Of a stretch of 64,000 bases of DNA, positions 1 through 9,452 are shown piece by piece. The DNA is from Mannheimia haemolytica (GTDB lineage: Bacteria > Pseudomonadota > Gammaproteobacteria > Enterobacterales > Pasteurellaceae). The translations under genes were made by a program, and so were the position numbers. The notes under the pieces are model-generated. The model saw only the letters and a list, made by a program, of their open reading frames with translations. It did not search any database and was not told where the DNA came from. The stretch's first letter is position 1. Each line of letters starts with the position of its first letter. Location of the stretch: NCBI RefSeq assembly GCF_004342115.1, contig NZ_SMAC01000012.1, forward strand, positions 16,321 through 80,320, read 5' to 3'.

Positions 1-323
1 ACAAACGCATCACGGGGATCTTCACGTTCACAAATCACCGCAAGCCCCAAGCCTTCGGGAAAGCTCATCGGCACATCTTTCATTGAATGCACCGCAATAT
101 CAGCTCGATTTTCTAAAAGGGCTAATTCTAACTCTTTCACAAACAAGCCTTTTCCGCCAATTTTGGCTAATGGGGTGTCTAAAATAATATCGCCTTTCGT
201 TACCATCGTAACCAGTTCGACAGATAATTGCGGAAAATGTTTTTCTAATTCGCTTTTTACAAAATTTGCCTGCCATAAGGCTAACGGGCTTTGACGGGTT
301 GCAATGCGTAAAATATCTTTCAT
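1..323 (-). CDS. hemC: Hydroxymethylbilane synthase (porphobilinogen deaminase), partial, N-terminal part
   Basis: The reading frame starts at the ATG whose complement is at 321-323 and runs off the left edge after about 107 codons, so only the N-terminal third is present. The start [18 protein letters not shown], the [21 protein letters not shown] stretch and HSMKDVP are hallmark HemC motifs. The enzyme polymerises four porphobilinogens to hydroxymethylbilane in the cytosol, on the heme pathway. It is transcribed away from adhE, so the two genes share the 298-base divergent region. The cofactor-binding cysteine lies beyond the window. The identification is firm; integrity of the rest cannot be judged. 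Confidence 0.95.
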   Translation of the reverse strand, partial: MKDILRIATRQSPLALWQANFVKSELEKHFPQLSVELVTMVTKGDIILDTPLAKIGGKGLFVKELELALLENRADIAVHSMKDVPMSFPEGLGLAVICEREDPRDAF

Positions 324-500
324 AAATTCTAAAATTAAAACATTGAGTTAATGAATTATCCTACCACTTTTTATTAGCTGAACTGCCAAAAATAATCGTG
401 GATTTCGCTTTGCATTTAATCAAAAATCCGGCTTTTTCTCAAAATGTATCAATGTCTATATGACTAAATATTTTATAGCATATATACAACGTTAAAAAAG

Positions 501-514
501 TTGATATAGATCAA
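501..514 (+). promoter_or_regulatory. FNR box upstream of adhE
   Basis: The 14 bases TTGATATAGATCAA match the FNR consensus TTGAT-N4-ATCAA perfectly. The site is about 107 bases upstream of the chosen adhE start, in the hemC/adhE divergent region (324-621), the only notable motif seen there. Established knowledge: FNR is the oxygen-sensing regulator that activates anaerobic genes, and alcohol/aldehyde dehydrogenase AdhE is a fermentation enzyme. FNR control of adhE (and possibly hemC) is inferred. Confidence 0.7.
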
Positions 515-621
515 AGCAAACATAAAACATTATTAATTTTTAACGACAAAATAACTCTTTTGGGTAATAATTTCATCAGTTAAAAAAATTATCAAATTTA
601 AATTTTATGAGGAACCAAACT

Positions 622-3231
622 ATGGCTAAAAATACGCAACCATTTGATGCCCAAGCAGAAGTGAATGAGCTTGTTGAAAAAGGCTTAAAAGCCCTTGATG
701 AGTTTAGAAAACTCAACCAAGAACAAGTGGATTTTATTGTCGCTAAAGCCTCTGTTGCTGCCCTTGATAAACACGGTATTTTAGCAATGCACGCTTACGA
801 AGAAACCGGACGGGGTGTGTTTGAAGACAAAGCCACTAAAAACCTGTTCGCCTGTGAGTATGTTGTCAATAATATGCGACATTTGAAAACCGCAGGGGTC
901 ATTAGTGAAGATGATGTCACCGGTATTACCGAAATTGCCGACCCTGTCGGTGTTGTCTGCGGTATCACCCCAACCACCAACCCAACCTCAACCACCATTT
1001 TCAAAGCGTTAATCGCCCTTAAAACCCGTAACCCTATCGTTTTTGCTTTCCACCCGTCTGCTCAACAATCTTCTGCCCACGCTGCTCAAATTGTGCGTGA
1101 TGCCGCCGTGGCTGCCGGTGCACCGGAAAACTGTATTCAATGGATTACCCAGCCTTCAATGGAAGGTACATCTGCTTTAATGAAACACCCGGGCATTGCA
1201 ACTATTTTAGCCACCGGCGGTAATGCAATGGTTGAAGCCGCTTACTCTTGCGGCAAACCGGCATTAGGAGTTGGTGCAGGCAACGTACCGGCTTATGTAG
1301 AAAAAACCGCTAAATTAAAACAAGCGGTGTATGACATTGTAATGTCAAAATCTTTCGACAACGGTATGATTTGTGCCTCTGAACAAGCGGCGATTGTAGA
1401 TAAAGAAATTTACGCTGAGTTTATTAAAGAGATGCAATCTTACGGCGTCTATTTAGTGAACAAAAAAGAGAAAGCCTTATTGGAAAAATACATTTTCGGT
1501 ATTGATAAAGCCAAAGATGAAAACTGCTCAGGTGCAAAACTCAATTCAGCGGTGGTTGGCAAACCGGCTGCGTGGATTGCAGAACAAGCCGGCTTTAAAG
1601 TACCGGAAAAAACCAATATTCTGTTAGCCGAATGTGCCTTTGTGGGCGAAGCTGAGCCACTTACCCGTGAAAAACTTTCGCCTGTACTGGCTCTGTTAAA
1701 ATCCGACTCCACCGAACACGGTTTGGAATTGTCTGAAGCGATGGTGAATTTCCACGGTTTAGGGCATAGTGCCGCCATTCATACCGAAAACAAAGCCTTA
1801 GCCAAAACCTTTGGCGAACGGGTAAAAGCCATTCGGGTGATTTGGAACTCACCATCAACCTTTGGCGGTATCGGTGATGTATATAACTCCTTCCTGCCAT
1901 CGCTTACGCTGGGCTGTGGTTCCTACGGTAAAAACTCTGTAGGTAACAACGTTAGTGCGGTAAATTTAATCAATATCAAACGTGTGGGCAGACGGAGAAA
2001 TAATATGCAATGGTTTAAAGTGCCATCAAAAATCTACTTTGAGCGTGACTCAATTCAATATTTGAAATCAATGCACGATGTGCATAAAGTAATGATCGTA
2101 ACCGACCGTTCAATGGTTGATCTCGGCTTTGTGGATAGAATTACCGAACAACTTCGCCAACGTCGCAACCAAGTGATGATTCAGCTCTTTACCGATGTTG
2201 AACCAAACCCAAGCCTGCAAACCGTACAACGTGGTACAGAATTAATGCGTAGCTTCCAGCCTGATACTATCATCGCACTTGGTGGTGGTTCACCAATGGA
2301 TGCAGCCAAAATTATGTGGTTATTCTACGAACAACCGGAAGTCGATTTCCGTGATTTAGTGCAAAAATTTATGGATATCCGCAAACGTGCATTCAAATTC
2401 CCACAATTAGGCAGAAAAGCGAAATTTGTCGGCATTCCAACCACCTCCGGAACAGGCTCTGAAGTCACACCGTTTGCAGTAATTACCGATGGCGATATTA
2501 AATATCCGCTCGCTGACTACTCGCTTACCCCAACCATTGCGATTGTCGATCCTGCGTTAGTAATGTCTGTGCCGTCTCACGTTGCTGCCGACACCGGTTT
2601 AGACGTATTAACTCACGCTACCGAGGCTTACACATCGATTTTAGCCAACGACTATACCGACGGCTTAGCCTTGCAAGCCATTAAGTTAGTGTTTGAAAAC
2701 TTGGAAAAATCGGTCAAAGAGTTTGATGAAACCGCCCGTGAAAAAATGCACAATGCTTCCACAATGGCAGGGATGGCATTTGCCAATGCCTTCTTAGGTA
2801 TTTGCCACTCAATGGCACACAAAATCGGGGGTAAATTCCACACCATCCACGGTCGAACCAATGCGATTTTACTGCCACACGTTATTCGCTATAACGGCAC
2901 ACGCCCAACCAAAGTGGCAACTTGGCCAAAATACACCAATTATGTCGCAGATGTGCGTTTCCAAGATATTGCCAGAATGCTTGGCTTACCGGCAGAAACC
3001 CCGGAACAAGCGGTGGAAGCTTACGCCCAAGCGGTACACGATTTAGCCGTTCGTTGCGGCGTGAAAATGTCGCTTCGTGAGCAAGGCGTTGATGAGCAAG
3101 CCTTCTTGAATGCCCGCCGTGAACTTGCCCTACACGCATTTGAAGACCAATGCACACCAGCAAACCCACGTTTGGCAATGATTGAAGATATGGAAGCGAT
3201 TATGACTAAAGCCTACTATGGCAAGGAATAA
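622..3231 (+). CDS. adhE: Bifunctional acetaldehyde-CoA / alcohol dehydrogenase
   Basis: The 869-residue protein has the two-domain AdhE layout. The N-terminal CoA-acylating aldehyde dehydrogenase (about 1-440) has its catalytic Cys at about residue 251 in NGMICASEQA. The C-terminal iron alcohol dehydrogenase (about 450-869) has the NAD-binding GGGSPMDAAK motif, the metal-ligand region TGLDVLTHATEA near 660 and the His-rich CHSMAHKIGG segment near 728. It reduces acetyl-CoA to ethanol in the cytosol and regenerates NAD during fermentation. An in-frame ATG exists at 607, but the GAGG at 610-613 sits correctly for the ATG at 622, which also gives the usual family N-terminus. A perfect FNR box lies upstream. 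Confidence 0.97.
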   Translation: MAKNTQPFDAQAEVNELVEKGLKALDEFRKLNQEQVDFIVAKASVAALDKHGILAMHAYEETGRGVFEDKATKNLFACEYVVNNMRHLKTAGVISEDDVTGITEIADPVGVVCGITPTTNPTSTTIFKALIALKTRNPIVFAFHPSAQQSSAHAAQIVRDAAVAAGAPENCIQWITQPSMEGTSALMKHPGIATILATGGNAMVEAAYSCGKPALGVGAGNVPAYVEKTAKLKQAVYDIVMSKSFDNGMICASEQAAIVDKEIYAEFIKEMQSYGVYLVNKKEKALLEKYIFGIDKAKDENCSGAKLNSAVVGKPAAWIAEQAGFKVPEKTNILLAECAFVGEAEPLTREKLSPVLALLKSDSTEHGLELSEAMVNFHGLGHSAAIHTENKALAKTFGERVKAIRVIWNSPSTFGGIGDVYNSFLPSLTLGCGSYGKNSVGNNVSAVNLINIKRVGRRRNNMQWFKVPSKIYFERDSIQYLKSMHDVHKVMIVTDRSMVDLGFVDRITEQLRQRRNQVMIQLFTDVEPNPSLQTVQRGTELMRSFQPDTIIALGGGSPMDAAKIMWLFYEQPEVDFRDLVQKFMDIRKRAFKFPQLGRKAKFVGIPTTSGTGSEVTPFAVITDGDIKYPLADYSLTPTIAIVDPALVMSVPSHVAADTGLDVLTHATEAYTSILANDYTDGLALQAIKLVFENLEKSVKEFDETAREKMHNASTMAGMAFANAFLGICHSMAHKIGGKFHTIHGRTNAILLPHVIRYNGTRPTKVATWPKYTNYVADVRFQDIARMLGLPAETPEQAVEAYAQAVHDLAVRCGVKMSLREQGVDEQAFLNARRELALHAFEDQCTPANPRLAMIEDMEAIMTKAYYGKE

Positions 3232-3260
3232 AGCACAATTTAATCGTTAAACTTACTAAA

Positions 3261-3286
3261 TGGCCGCTTGCAAGCGGTCATTTTTC
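3261..3286 (+). terminator. Terminator of adhE made from two facing uptake sequences
   Basis: A near-perfect palindrome of GACCGCTTG and CAAGCGGTC (3261-3280) is followed by a T-run. It lies 30 bases after the adhE stop. Each arm is a copy of the uptake-signal core. Confidence 0.8.
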
Positions 3287-3377
3287 TTGAAATTTTTACT
3301 TTTCCCTTCACAAAATACTTTCGCTCTTTTACAAAGCATAGTATTTTTATCGCTCCTTTTATCTTACAGGAAATACT

Positions 3378-4274
3378 ATGCAAATTACGATTTTAGACGG
3401 CGGAATTAGCCGTGAATTAATGCGTCGCAATGCTCCATTTCATCAGCCTGAATGGTCTGCTGCCGCTTTGTATGAAGGCCCACATTTTGTGCAAGCGGTA
3501 CACGAAGATTTTATCGCTCACGGGGCAGAAGTGATTACTACCGACAGCTATGCGGTTGTGCCGTTTCACATTGGCGAAAAACGCTTTGCGGCAGACGGCA
3601 AAATGCTTGCCGATTTAGCCGGTCGCCTTGCCAAACAAGCGGTCAAAAATTCGGAAAATTTCGCAACTCAAATTGCAGGCTCACTTCCACCAATGTTTGG
3701 CTCTTACCGTGCCGATTTAATTCAAATGGAACGCTTTGCTGAAGTCGCTCAGCCTTTAATTGACGGGCTTTCGCCTTATGTGGATATTTGGCTTTGCGAA
3801 ACCCAAAGTGCGATTATTGAGCCGATTTCCATCAAAGCATTATTGCCGAAAGACAACCGCCCGCTTTGGGTCTCTTTTACCCTCACCGATGATGAACCAA
3901 CCACCGAGCCACAACTTCGCTCGGGCGAAAGCGTTAAACAAGCAGTCGAAGAAATGGTGAAGTTAGGCGTGCAAGCGATTTTATTTAACTGCTGTCAGCC
4001 TGAAGTGATCGGCGAGGCATTAAGTGTAACCCAAAAAACTTTAGCCGAATTAAAAGCTACCCATATTCGCACAGGAGCTTATGCCAACGCCTTTGCTCCA
4101 CAACCAAAAGATGCCACCGCCAATGACGGTTTAGATGAAGTTCGCCAAGATTTAACCCTGGAGGCTTATTTAGGCTGGGCAAAAAAATGGACGGAACAAG
4201 GGGCAACTATTATCGGTGGCTGCTGCGGCATTGGGGTTGAGTATATTGAAACGCTGGCAAAAAATTTAAAATAA
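3378..4274 (+). CDS. mmuM: Homocysteine S-methyltransferase
   Basis: The 298-residue cytosolic enzyme belongs to the Pfam S-methyl_trans family. The N-terminus ILDGGISRELMRR and the three zinc-binding cysteines (FNCCQPE near residue 204 and GGCCGIG near residue 280) are visible. The family transfers a methyl group from S-methylmethionine or S-adenosylmethionine to homocysteine, giving methionine. The length fits the short MmuM type, not MetH. An ACAGGA ribosome site precedes the ATG. The next gene, an APC-superfamily antiporter, begins 9 bases after the stop, so the two form an operon. In enterobacteria the partner is the S-methylmethionine permease MmuP; here it looks more like an arginine/ornithine-type antiporter, so the transported substrate is open. 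Confidence 0.88.
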   Translation: MQITILDGGISRELMRRNAPFHQPEWSAAALYEGPHFVQAVHEDFIAHGAEVITTDSYAVVPFHIGEKRFAADGKMLADLAGRLAKQAVKNSENFATQIAGSLPPMFGSYRADLIQMERFAEVAQPLIDGLSPYVDIWLCETQSAIIEPISIKALLPKDNRPLWVSFTLTDDEPTTEPQLRSGESVKQAVEEMVKLGVQAILFNCCQPEVIGEALSVTQKTLAELKATHIRTGAYANAFAPQPKDATANDGLDEVRQDLTLEAYLGWAKKWTEQGATIIGGCCGIGVEYIETLAKNLK

Positions 4275-4283
4275 GGAAATCGA

Positions 4284-5693
4284 ATGTCAAATAAAAAAAT
4301 AGGATTAATTTCACTCACCGCCTTAGTGCTAAGCTCAATGATTGGCTCGGGGATTTTCAGCTTACCGCAAAATATGGCAGCCGTTGCCGGAGCAGAAGCC
4401 ATTACCATTGGCTGGCTGATTACCGGTGTCGGCATTATCTTTTTAGGTTTATCGTTTTTCTTTATTTCCCGCTTGCGTCCGGATTTAGACGGTGGCATTT
4501 ACACCTACGCACGGGAGGGTTTTGGCGAGCTGATGGGCTTTATGTCAGCGTGGGGCTATTGGCTCTGTGCCACCATTGGGATTGTAGGATACCTCACCGT
4601 TGCTTTTGAAGGTTTGGGTGTATTTACCGACAACCCGAACACCGTGATTTTCGGGCAAGGTAACACCCTCGCCTCTTTTATTGGATCTTCAATCATTGTG
4701 TGGCTGGTTCACGCCCTCATCGCAGGCGGTATCAAAGAAGCTGCCTTTGTAAACTTAATTGCCACTTTTGTGAAAGTCGCTCCGCTCATTCTGTTTATCG
4801 GGTTAGGCATTTGGTATTTCGATGTGGATCTGTTTAATAGCGATGTTAAAGCCACCGCACTTAATAATAGTGTAGGCGACCAAGTGAAAAGCACAATGTT
4901 AATCACCTTATGGGTATTTACCGGTGTGGAAGGGGCTTCTGTGCTTTCGGCTCACGCGAAAAAGCGTTCTGACGTGGGCCTGGCAACCGTATTAGGTATT
5001 ATTATTGCACTTGCTCTTTATGTGGCAATTACCATTCTTTCACTCGGAATTCTGCCACGGGAAACTATTGCCAATATGGCAAATCCGTCAATGGGGCCGT
5101 TGCTCGATGCAATGATGGGCCCAACCGGCAAAGTGATTATTACTGCTTGTTTAATTGTATCGGTGCTTGCCTCTTACATTAGCTGGACGATGTATTCGGC
5201 AGAAGTGCCTTATCGTGGCTCAAAAAACGGGGCTTTCCCGAAAATTTTAGACAAAGTGAATAAAAACGGCACGCCGATTAACTCACTCTGGTTTACCGGC
5301 TTTATCGTGCAATTTTGCTTGGTGTTGGTGTTTGTTTTTGAGCAAAGCTATAACACCTTATTGCTGATTTCCACCTCGATGATTTTAATTCCCTATTTCT
5401 TAATCGGGGCTTATTTATTCAAATTAGCGATTCAAACCAACGCCACTTGGTACATTAAACTCACCGGCTTTATGGCAGCCCTTTACGGATTATGGATTGT
5501 CTATGCCGCAGGACTAGAATATTTGCTGCTTTCGGTGGTGCTTTATGTACCCGGAATTTTACTCTTCCTCTACTCCAACTATAAATTCAACGGCAGATTA
5601 ACCCTTTCAACCGCTGAAAAGGTCATCTTAATCGTGCTACTGGTAATTTTTGGCTATGCCGTGATTGAGCTGCCAGCACTATTAGCAGCATAA
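4284..5693 (+). CDS. APC-family basic amino acid antiporter (ArcD/YdgI-like)
   Basis: This 469-residue inner-membrane protein has about 12 hydrophobic segments. The first carries the APC signature SSMIGSGIFSLPQN. The GGIYTYAREGFGELMGF segment and the FTGVEGASVLSAHAKKR stretch are typical of the arginine/ornithine and lysine antiporter subgroup (TC 2.A.3.2). It probably exchanges an amino acid for a related one or for an amine. It follows mmuM by 9 bases with an AAGGAAA ribosome site, so both are likely co-transcribed. The mmuM link makes S-methylmethionine or another sulphur amino acid a possible substrate; this is inference, and the sequence alone favours a basic amino acid. Confidence 0.75.
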   Translation: MSNKKIGLISLTALVLSSMIGSGIFSLPQNMAAVAGAEAITIGWLITGVGIIFLGLSFFFISRLRPDLDGGIYTYAREGFGELMGFMSAWGYWLCATIGIVGYLTVAFEGLGVFTDNPNTVIFGQGNTLASFIGSSIIVWLVHALIAGGIKEAAFVNLIATFVKVAPLILFIGLGIWYFDVDLFNSDVKATALNNSVGDQVKSTMLITLWVFTGVEGASVLSAHAKKRSDVGLATVLGIIIALALYVAITILSLGILPRETIANMANPSMGPLLDAMMGPTGKVIITACLIVSVLASYISWTMYSAEVPYRGSKNGAFPKILDKVNKNGTPINSLWFTGFIVQFCLVLVFVFEQSYNTLLLISTSMILIPYFLIGAYLFKLAIQTNATWYIKLTGFMAALYGLWIVYAAGLEYLLLSVVLYVPGILLFLYSNYKFNGRLTLSTAEKVILIVLLVIFGYAVIELPALLAA

Positions 5694-5703
5694 TTCCCAT
5701 CAA

Positions 5704-5731
5704 AAATGACCGCTTGCAAGCGGTTATTTTT
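5704..5731 (+). terminator. Terminator after the mmuM-antiporter operon
   Basis: The palindrome ATGACCGCTTG/CAAGCGGTTAT is followed by TTTTT, 10 bases after the stop codon. Again the arms are two facing uptake-sequence cores. Confidence 0.8.
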
Positions 5732-5799
5732 CTAGGATCTTTTGCAAAGATTCATTAGAATAGAAAAAACGTCAATAATAAATAAAAAGAGGAGAAACA

Positions 5800-5967
5800 A
5801 TGCAAACTTATCAACATAAAGCCCTTTGTCGGGTAAGAACCATTACCCTTTTTCTGAGTTTAACCAAAGATAAATTGCAGTGGGAAACGGCATTAAATGT
5901 GGCAAAAGCAGAATTTGATCTATTAGTTCCCGCTATTCAAACATGTAGAAGATCAAACCTAATCTGA
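5800..5967 (+). pseudogene. Gene stub truncated by the IS481-family element (possibly DUF711/UPF0210)
   Basis: A strong ribosome site (AAGAGGAGAAAC) precedes an ATG at 5800. About 48 native codons follow (CRVRTITLFLSLTKDKLQW...). The frame then enters the left inverted repeat of the IS at 5944 and stops at 5967. The V/I-R-T-I-T-L start resembles the N-terminus of DUF711 proteins, but the match is too short to be sure. The usual product is several hundred residues, and no remainder is found on the far side of the IS, where sequence continues straight into the amiB terminator. The gene is therefore dead and its 3' part was deleted or moved. Confidence 0.55.
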
Positions 5968-7144
5968 CAGTTCCCGTTTAAAATTATAGTGCCTGTCAGA
6001 TTAATTTGAGCTTAAATGCTTTTCCGCCCAAATCCGTTTTCCATCAAGTAATGTTTCCATCGGTGTTCTGCCGCAGCACATTTTTCCTTGATGAGTTCGA
6101 TGATGATTATAATACATTAACCATTCATCTAAATCCGCTTGTAATGTCGCTAAATCCATATAAATTGTCTTCCTAAATACGACTTGGTAAAACTCTTGTA
6201 AAATCGTCTTATGGAAGCGTTCGCAGATACCATTCGTCTGGGGATGCTTCACTTTCGTTTTCGTATGCCCTATGTCATTTATCGCTAAATAAAGCTCATA
6301 ATCGTGATTTTCCACCTTGCCACAGTACTCACTGCCTCGGTCGGTAAGAATACGCAACATCGGTAATCCTTGGGACTCAAAGAACGGTAGGACTTTATCA
6401 TTGAGCATATCTGCTGCACTAATTGCTGTCTTCATCGTATACAGTTTTGCAAATGCGACTTTACTATAAGTATCAATAAAGGTCTGTTGATAAATGCGTC
6501 CAACCCCCTTAAGATTCCCCACATAGAAGGTATCTTGTGAACCTAGATAGCCCGGATGAGCCGTTTCAATTTCGCCACAAGCCACATCGTCTTCTTTTTT
6601 ACGCTCCAAGGCTTGAACTTGGTTTTCACTCAGAATAATGCCTTTCTCAGCCACTGCTTTTTCTAACGCATTTAAACGCTGTTTAAAGTTAGCGAGATTA
6701 TGGCGTAGCCAAATAGAACGCACACCACCTGCTGAAATAAAAATACCTTGTTTACGGAGTTCGTTACTGACTCGTACCTGCCCAAATGCCGGATTATCGA
6801 ATGCAAACTTCACAACAGCTTGCTCTGTTGCCTCATCCACACGATTTTTTAGATTAGGAACACGCCGATTTTGATTAAGTAAGGCATCCACCCCACCTTG
6901 CTCAACTGCTTGTTGATAGCGATAGAATGTATCTCGACTCATCCCCATCACCTTACAGGCTTGAGAGATATTGCCCAGTTCTTCTGCTAAATTTAATAAA
7001 CCGGTCTTGTGTTTAATAAGGGGATTGTTAGAATAAAACATGAGAGTTTCCTTTTTTGTTTAGATTGAATTTGGACACTCATATTCTAAACGGGAAACTC
7101 TCACTTTTTAGAGTGAATTGTCAGATCAAGTCTGATCTTCTACA
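5944..7144 (-). mobile_element. IS481-family insertion sequence, 1201 bp, apparently intact
   Basis: The ends are imperfect inverted repeats of about 32 bases starting TGTAGAAGATCA (5944 rightward, and complement at 7144 leftward), with about five mismatches. One transposase gene fills the element on the minus strand. The TGT ends and the single DDE transposase fit the IS481 family. No obvious target duplication is seen: left flank ...TTCAAACA, right flank AATAAAGG... Confidence 0.85.
6001..7041 (-). CDS. IS481-family DDE transposase
   Basis: The 346-residue protein has an N-terminal helix-turn-helix (ISQACKVMGMSRDTFYRYQQ, about residues 28-48) and an integrase catalytic core. The core has the D of TFIDTYSKVAFA, the D of ILTDRGSEYCG and the E of NGICERFHKT, which form the DDE triad. 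The C-terminus WLMYYNHHRTHQGK...GRTP is typical of the family. It carries out cut or copy steps of transposition at the element's ends. The AGGAAA before the ATG supports the start at 7041. The frame is uninterrupted, so the element may be active. Confidence 0.93.
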   Translation of the reverse strand: MFYSNNPLIKHKTGLLNLAEELGNISQACKVMGMSRDTFYRYQQAVEQGGVDALLNQNRRVPNLKNRVDEATEQAVVKFAFDNPAFGQVRVSNELRKQGIFISAGGVRSIWLRHNLANFKQRLNALEKAVAEKGIILSENQVQALERKKEDDVACGEIETAHPGYLGSQDTFYVGNLKGVGRIYQQTFIDTYSKVAFAKLYTMKTAISAADMLNDKVLPFFESQGLPMLRILTDRGSEYCGKVENHDYELYLAINDIGHTKTKVKHPQTNGICERFHKTILQEFYQVVFRKTIYMDLATLQADLDEWLMYYNHHRTHQGKMCCGRTPMETLLDGKRIWAEKHLSSN

Positions 7145-7149
7145 AATAA

Positions 7150-7176
7150 AGGCTGATGGATATTTCCATCAGCCTT
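7150..7176 (-). terminator. Terminator of the amiB operon
   Basis: The perfect stem GGCTGATGGA / TCCATCAGCC lies just past the amiB stop. On the minus strand it is followed by TTTATTTG. It sits only 6 bases inside the right end of the IS. Confidence 0.75.
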
Positions 7177-7181
7177 TCAAT

Positions 7182-8378
7182 TTACTTCACCTTCAATTTT
7201 TTACCTACCGTGATCTGATAATTTTTCAAATTATTCAGCTCACTGATTTTTTGCGGCGTAGTACCGTAAGCTCTAGCAATCGAGTAAACCGTTTCATCTT
7301 GTTGGACAATATGGTAGCCACTGTTAGACACCTTAATTTCTCTTTGAGAGTCTGATTTTTTAGACTGATTTTTTTGATCTTTCTCAAGAGCTGTTTTTTC
7401 TTTTAGTTGCTGCTCTTTTTTCTTATTGGTTTTAGCCGAATCTTCTTTTTTATCCTCTTTTTTGCTCTTTTCTTTCAATTTTGTCTTATCTGATTGCGTA
7501 TTCTTCTCTTGTTTCTCAGAAGCAGGCTTTTTAGTTAAATCAGCTTTAGCAGTTTTTTCCTCTTTCTTATTTTGCTTATCTTCTTTGTCCGATTTTTTAC
7601 TGACCGAAGAACTAGCAACTGCATTTTTTGCCCGATAAGCGACTAATCCATTATAAATGGCCCGAGCAACTTGTTTACGATAATTTGCACTGGCTAGCTT
7701 TGCTTCCTCGGTTGAATTAGATAAAAATCCCGTTTCCACCAATACAGATGGAATATCAGGTGAACGCAGAACACTTAAGCTTGCGTGCTGAGGAGACGAT
7801 TTTGCTAATGCAGCCACATTTGACATTTTAGCTAAAATGCTCTTGCCTAATTCATAGCCGGCACGTTGAGAGTGAGAGAACTGTAAATCAAGCACTGTTT
7901 GATTTAAATAACGTTCATTGTTGCTTGAAAGCACCGAACCAGCCCCGCCAAGTAATTCCGACTGCTTCTCGTGGTCTTCCAACCATTTACCCATTTCATC
8001 GCTAGCACGGCTATTAGAAAGTACCCAAACCGAAGCCCCTTTCAAGGAATCGCCACGAGGCGAAGAGTCTGCGTGAATAGAAACCAGCAGATCGGCACGA
8101 TGCTTACGGGCAATCTCGGTACGTTGCGGTAATTGGATAAAATAATCTCCCGAGCGTGTCATCACTGCTTTAAAATTAGGATCGGCATCTAACAAGGCTT
8201 TTAGCTCTTTAGAAATTGCGAGGGTAACGCTTTTTTCCAAAATCCCCAGATTTTTACCAATAGCCCCCGGATCTTTTCCCCCGTGTCCGGCATCAATCGC
8301 CACAATGGTTTTGGCAAATGTGGAAAAACTGAATAAACTCAATGTGCTAAAAACAATAAATCTGATAACTTGCTTCAT
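7182..8378 (-). CDS. amiB: N-acetylmuramoyl-L-alanine amidase with LysM domain
   Basis: The 398-residue periplasmic enzyme begins with a signal peptide (about 1-22, ending FSTFA). An Amidase_3 catalytic domain follows (about 24-245), with zinc-site motifs [23 protein letters not shown] and the Glu of [10 protein letters not shown]. Then comes a Lys/Glu/Ser-rich low-complexity linker (about 255-345) and a C-terminal LysM peptidoglycan-binding domain (about 350-398). It cleaves the bond between MurNAc and the stem peptide during cell separation. The tsaE-amiB pairing, 19 bases apart, is the usual order in Pasteurellaceae. The charged linker is long. Confidence 0.94.
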   Translation of the reverse strand: MKQVIRFIVFSTLSLFSFSTFAKTIVAIDAGHGGKDPGAIGKNLGILEKSVTLAISKELKALLDADPNFKAVMTRSGDYFIQLPQRTEIARKHRADLLVSIHADSSPRGDSLKGASVWVLSNSRASDEMGKWLEDHEKQSELLGGAGSVLSSNNERYLNQTVLDLQFSHSQRAGYELGKSILAKMSNVAALAKSSPQHASLSVLRSPDIPSVLVETGFLSNSTEEAKLASANYRKQVARAIYNGLVAYRAKNAVASSSVSKKSDKEDKQNKKEEKTAKADLTKKPASEKQEKNTQSDKTKLKEKSKKEDKKEDSAKTNKKKEQQLKEKTALEKDQKNQSKKSDSQREIKVSNSGYHIVQQDETVYSIARAYGTTPQKISELNNLKNYQITVGKKLKVK

Positions 8379-8397
8379 TACCTTCCCTACAAGCGGT

Positions 8398-8889
8398 CTA
8401 TTTTTGATGAAAATTTATTAATATATCTACTGCAGTTTGATTTTGCGGCAACAGGCTAATCTGCCGTCCGTCATTCTTATAATCAATTTGGATCACAAAA
8501 TCAGCCTCTGGAATCATTCCTTTACCTTTAACTGCCCATTCAAGCAAACAAAGCGTTTGTGGTTTGAAATAATCACGAATTCCCATAAACTCCAGCTCTT
8601 CAGGATCGGCTAAGCGATACAAATCAAAATGGTAAAGGCTGAAAGGCGGAAGTTGGTATTCTTCCACCAGAGTATAAGTTGGGCTTTTTACATTGCCTTG
8701 ATGCCCGAAAGCCCGTACGATCGAGCGAGTTAAGGTGGTTTTACCTGCCCCAAGTTCGCCGTTTAGGTAAACAACCAGCGAATGAGCTTGGTCTTGCAAT
8801 AAATATTTCTTAAGTTCTAACGCGAATGATTGACCAAATTCCAGCAATTTAGTTTCATCTTCGCAGTAAAAAGAGAGAGAATCTGTCAT
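8398..8889 (-). CDS. tsaE: tRNA N6-adenosine threonylcarbamoyltransferase ATPase subunit
   Basis: The 163-residue protein has the Walker A motif [12 protein letters not shown] (residues 44-55) and the family segments [10 protein letters not shown] and HFDLYRL. TsaE is the ATPase that works with TsaB and TsaD to make t6A37 in ANN-decoding tRNAs in the cytosol. Its start codon overlaps the stop of orn by one base (TAATG), so translation is coupled. amiB follows in the same operon. Confidence 0.95.
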   Translation of the reverse strand: MTDSLSFYCEDETKLLEFGQSFALELKKYLLQDQAHSLVVYLNGELGAGKTTLTRSIVRAFGHQGNVKSPTYTLVEEYQLPPFSLYHFDLYRLADPEELEFMGIRDYFKPQTLCLLEWAVKGKGMIPEADFVIQIDYKNDGRQISLLPQNQTAVDILINFHQK

Positions 8890-9443
8890 TATTTTTGGTC
8901 TAGCTGAATAAAATGTTCCCGATAAAATTTCAATTCGTTAATGGATTCACGAATATCGTCCAACGCTAAATGCGTATTGCCTTTACTGAATTTATCTAAA
9001 ATCTCCGGTTTCCAACGGCGTGCCAGCTCTTTTAAAGTACTCACATCTAAGTGGCGATAATGGAAATAATCGGCTAAATCAGGCATATATTTATACAAAA
9101 AACGTTTATCTTGAGCAATGCTGTTGCCACAAATCGGAGAAGCGCCTTTTGGCACCCAGCGTTTTAAGAAGTCTAAAGTTTGCAACTCTGCTGCCCGTTC
9201 AGTCAATTTGCTCGCTTTCACTCGTTCAATCAGCCCGTTAGCGGTATGGGTTTTGACGCACCAATCACTCATTTTCTCTAATAAATCATCGGTTTGGTGT
9301 ACCGCAAGTACCGGTCCTTCCGCTAAAATATTTAAATCCTTATCGGTCACAATGGTGGCGATTTCAATAATGCGTTCTTTTTCCGGATCTAACCCTGTCA
9401 TTTCAAGATCGATCCAAATTAAATTTTGTTCGTTTTGAGCCAT
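8889..9443 (-). CDS. orn: Oligoribonuclease
   Basis: The 184-residue cytosolic 3'-5' exonuclease is of the DEDDh type. D12 and E14 are in IDLEMTG, D112 in [10 protein letters not shown]158 and D162/D163 in [10 protein letters not shown]. It degrades 2-5-nucleotide RNA fragments left by other RNases. Length and start match the family. It lies between coaD (9 bases upstream) and tsaE (one-base overlap), within a run from waaA to amiB that appears to be one transcription unit. Confidence 0.96.
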   Translation of the reverse strand: MAQNEQNLIWIDLEMTGLDPEKERIIEIATIVTDKDLNILAEGPVLAVHQTDDLLEKMSDWCVKTHTANGLIERVKASKLTERAAELQTLDFLKRWVPKGASPICGNSIAQDKRFLYKYMPDLADYFHYRHLDVSTLKELARRWKPEILDKFSKGNTHLALDDIRESINELKFYREHFIQLDQK

Positions 9444-9452
9444 TTTATTTCC

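Noticed and set aside
7380..7640. Long plus-strand open frame opposite the middle of amiB
   Set aside because: It is the complement of the Lys/Glu/Ser-rich linker of amiB. Low-complexity AAG/AAA codons give a Phe/Leu/Ser-rich mirror with no ribosome site.
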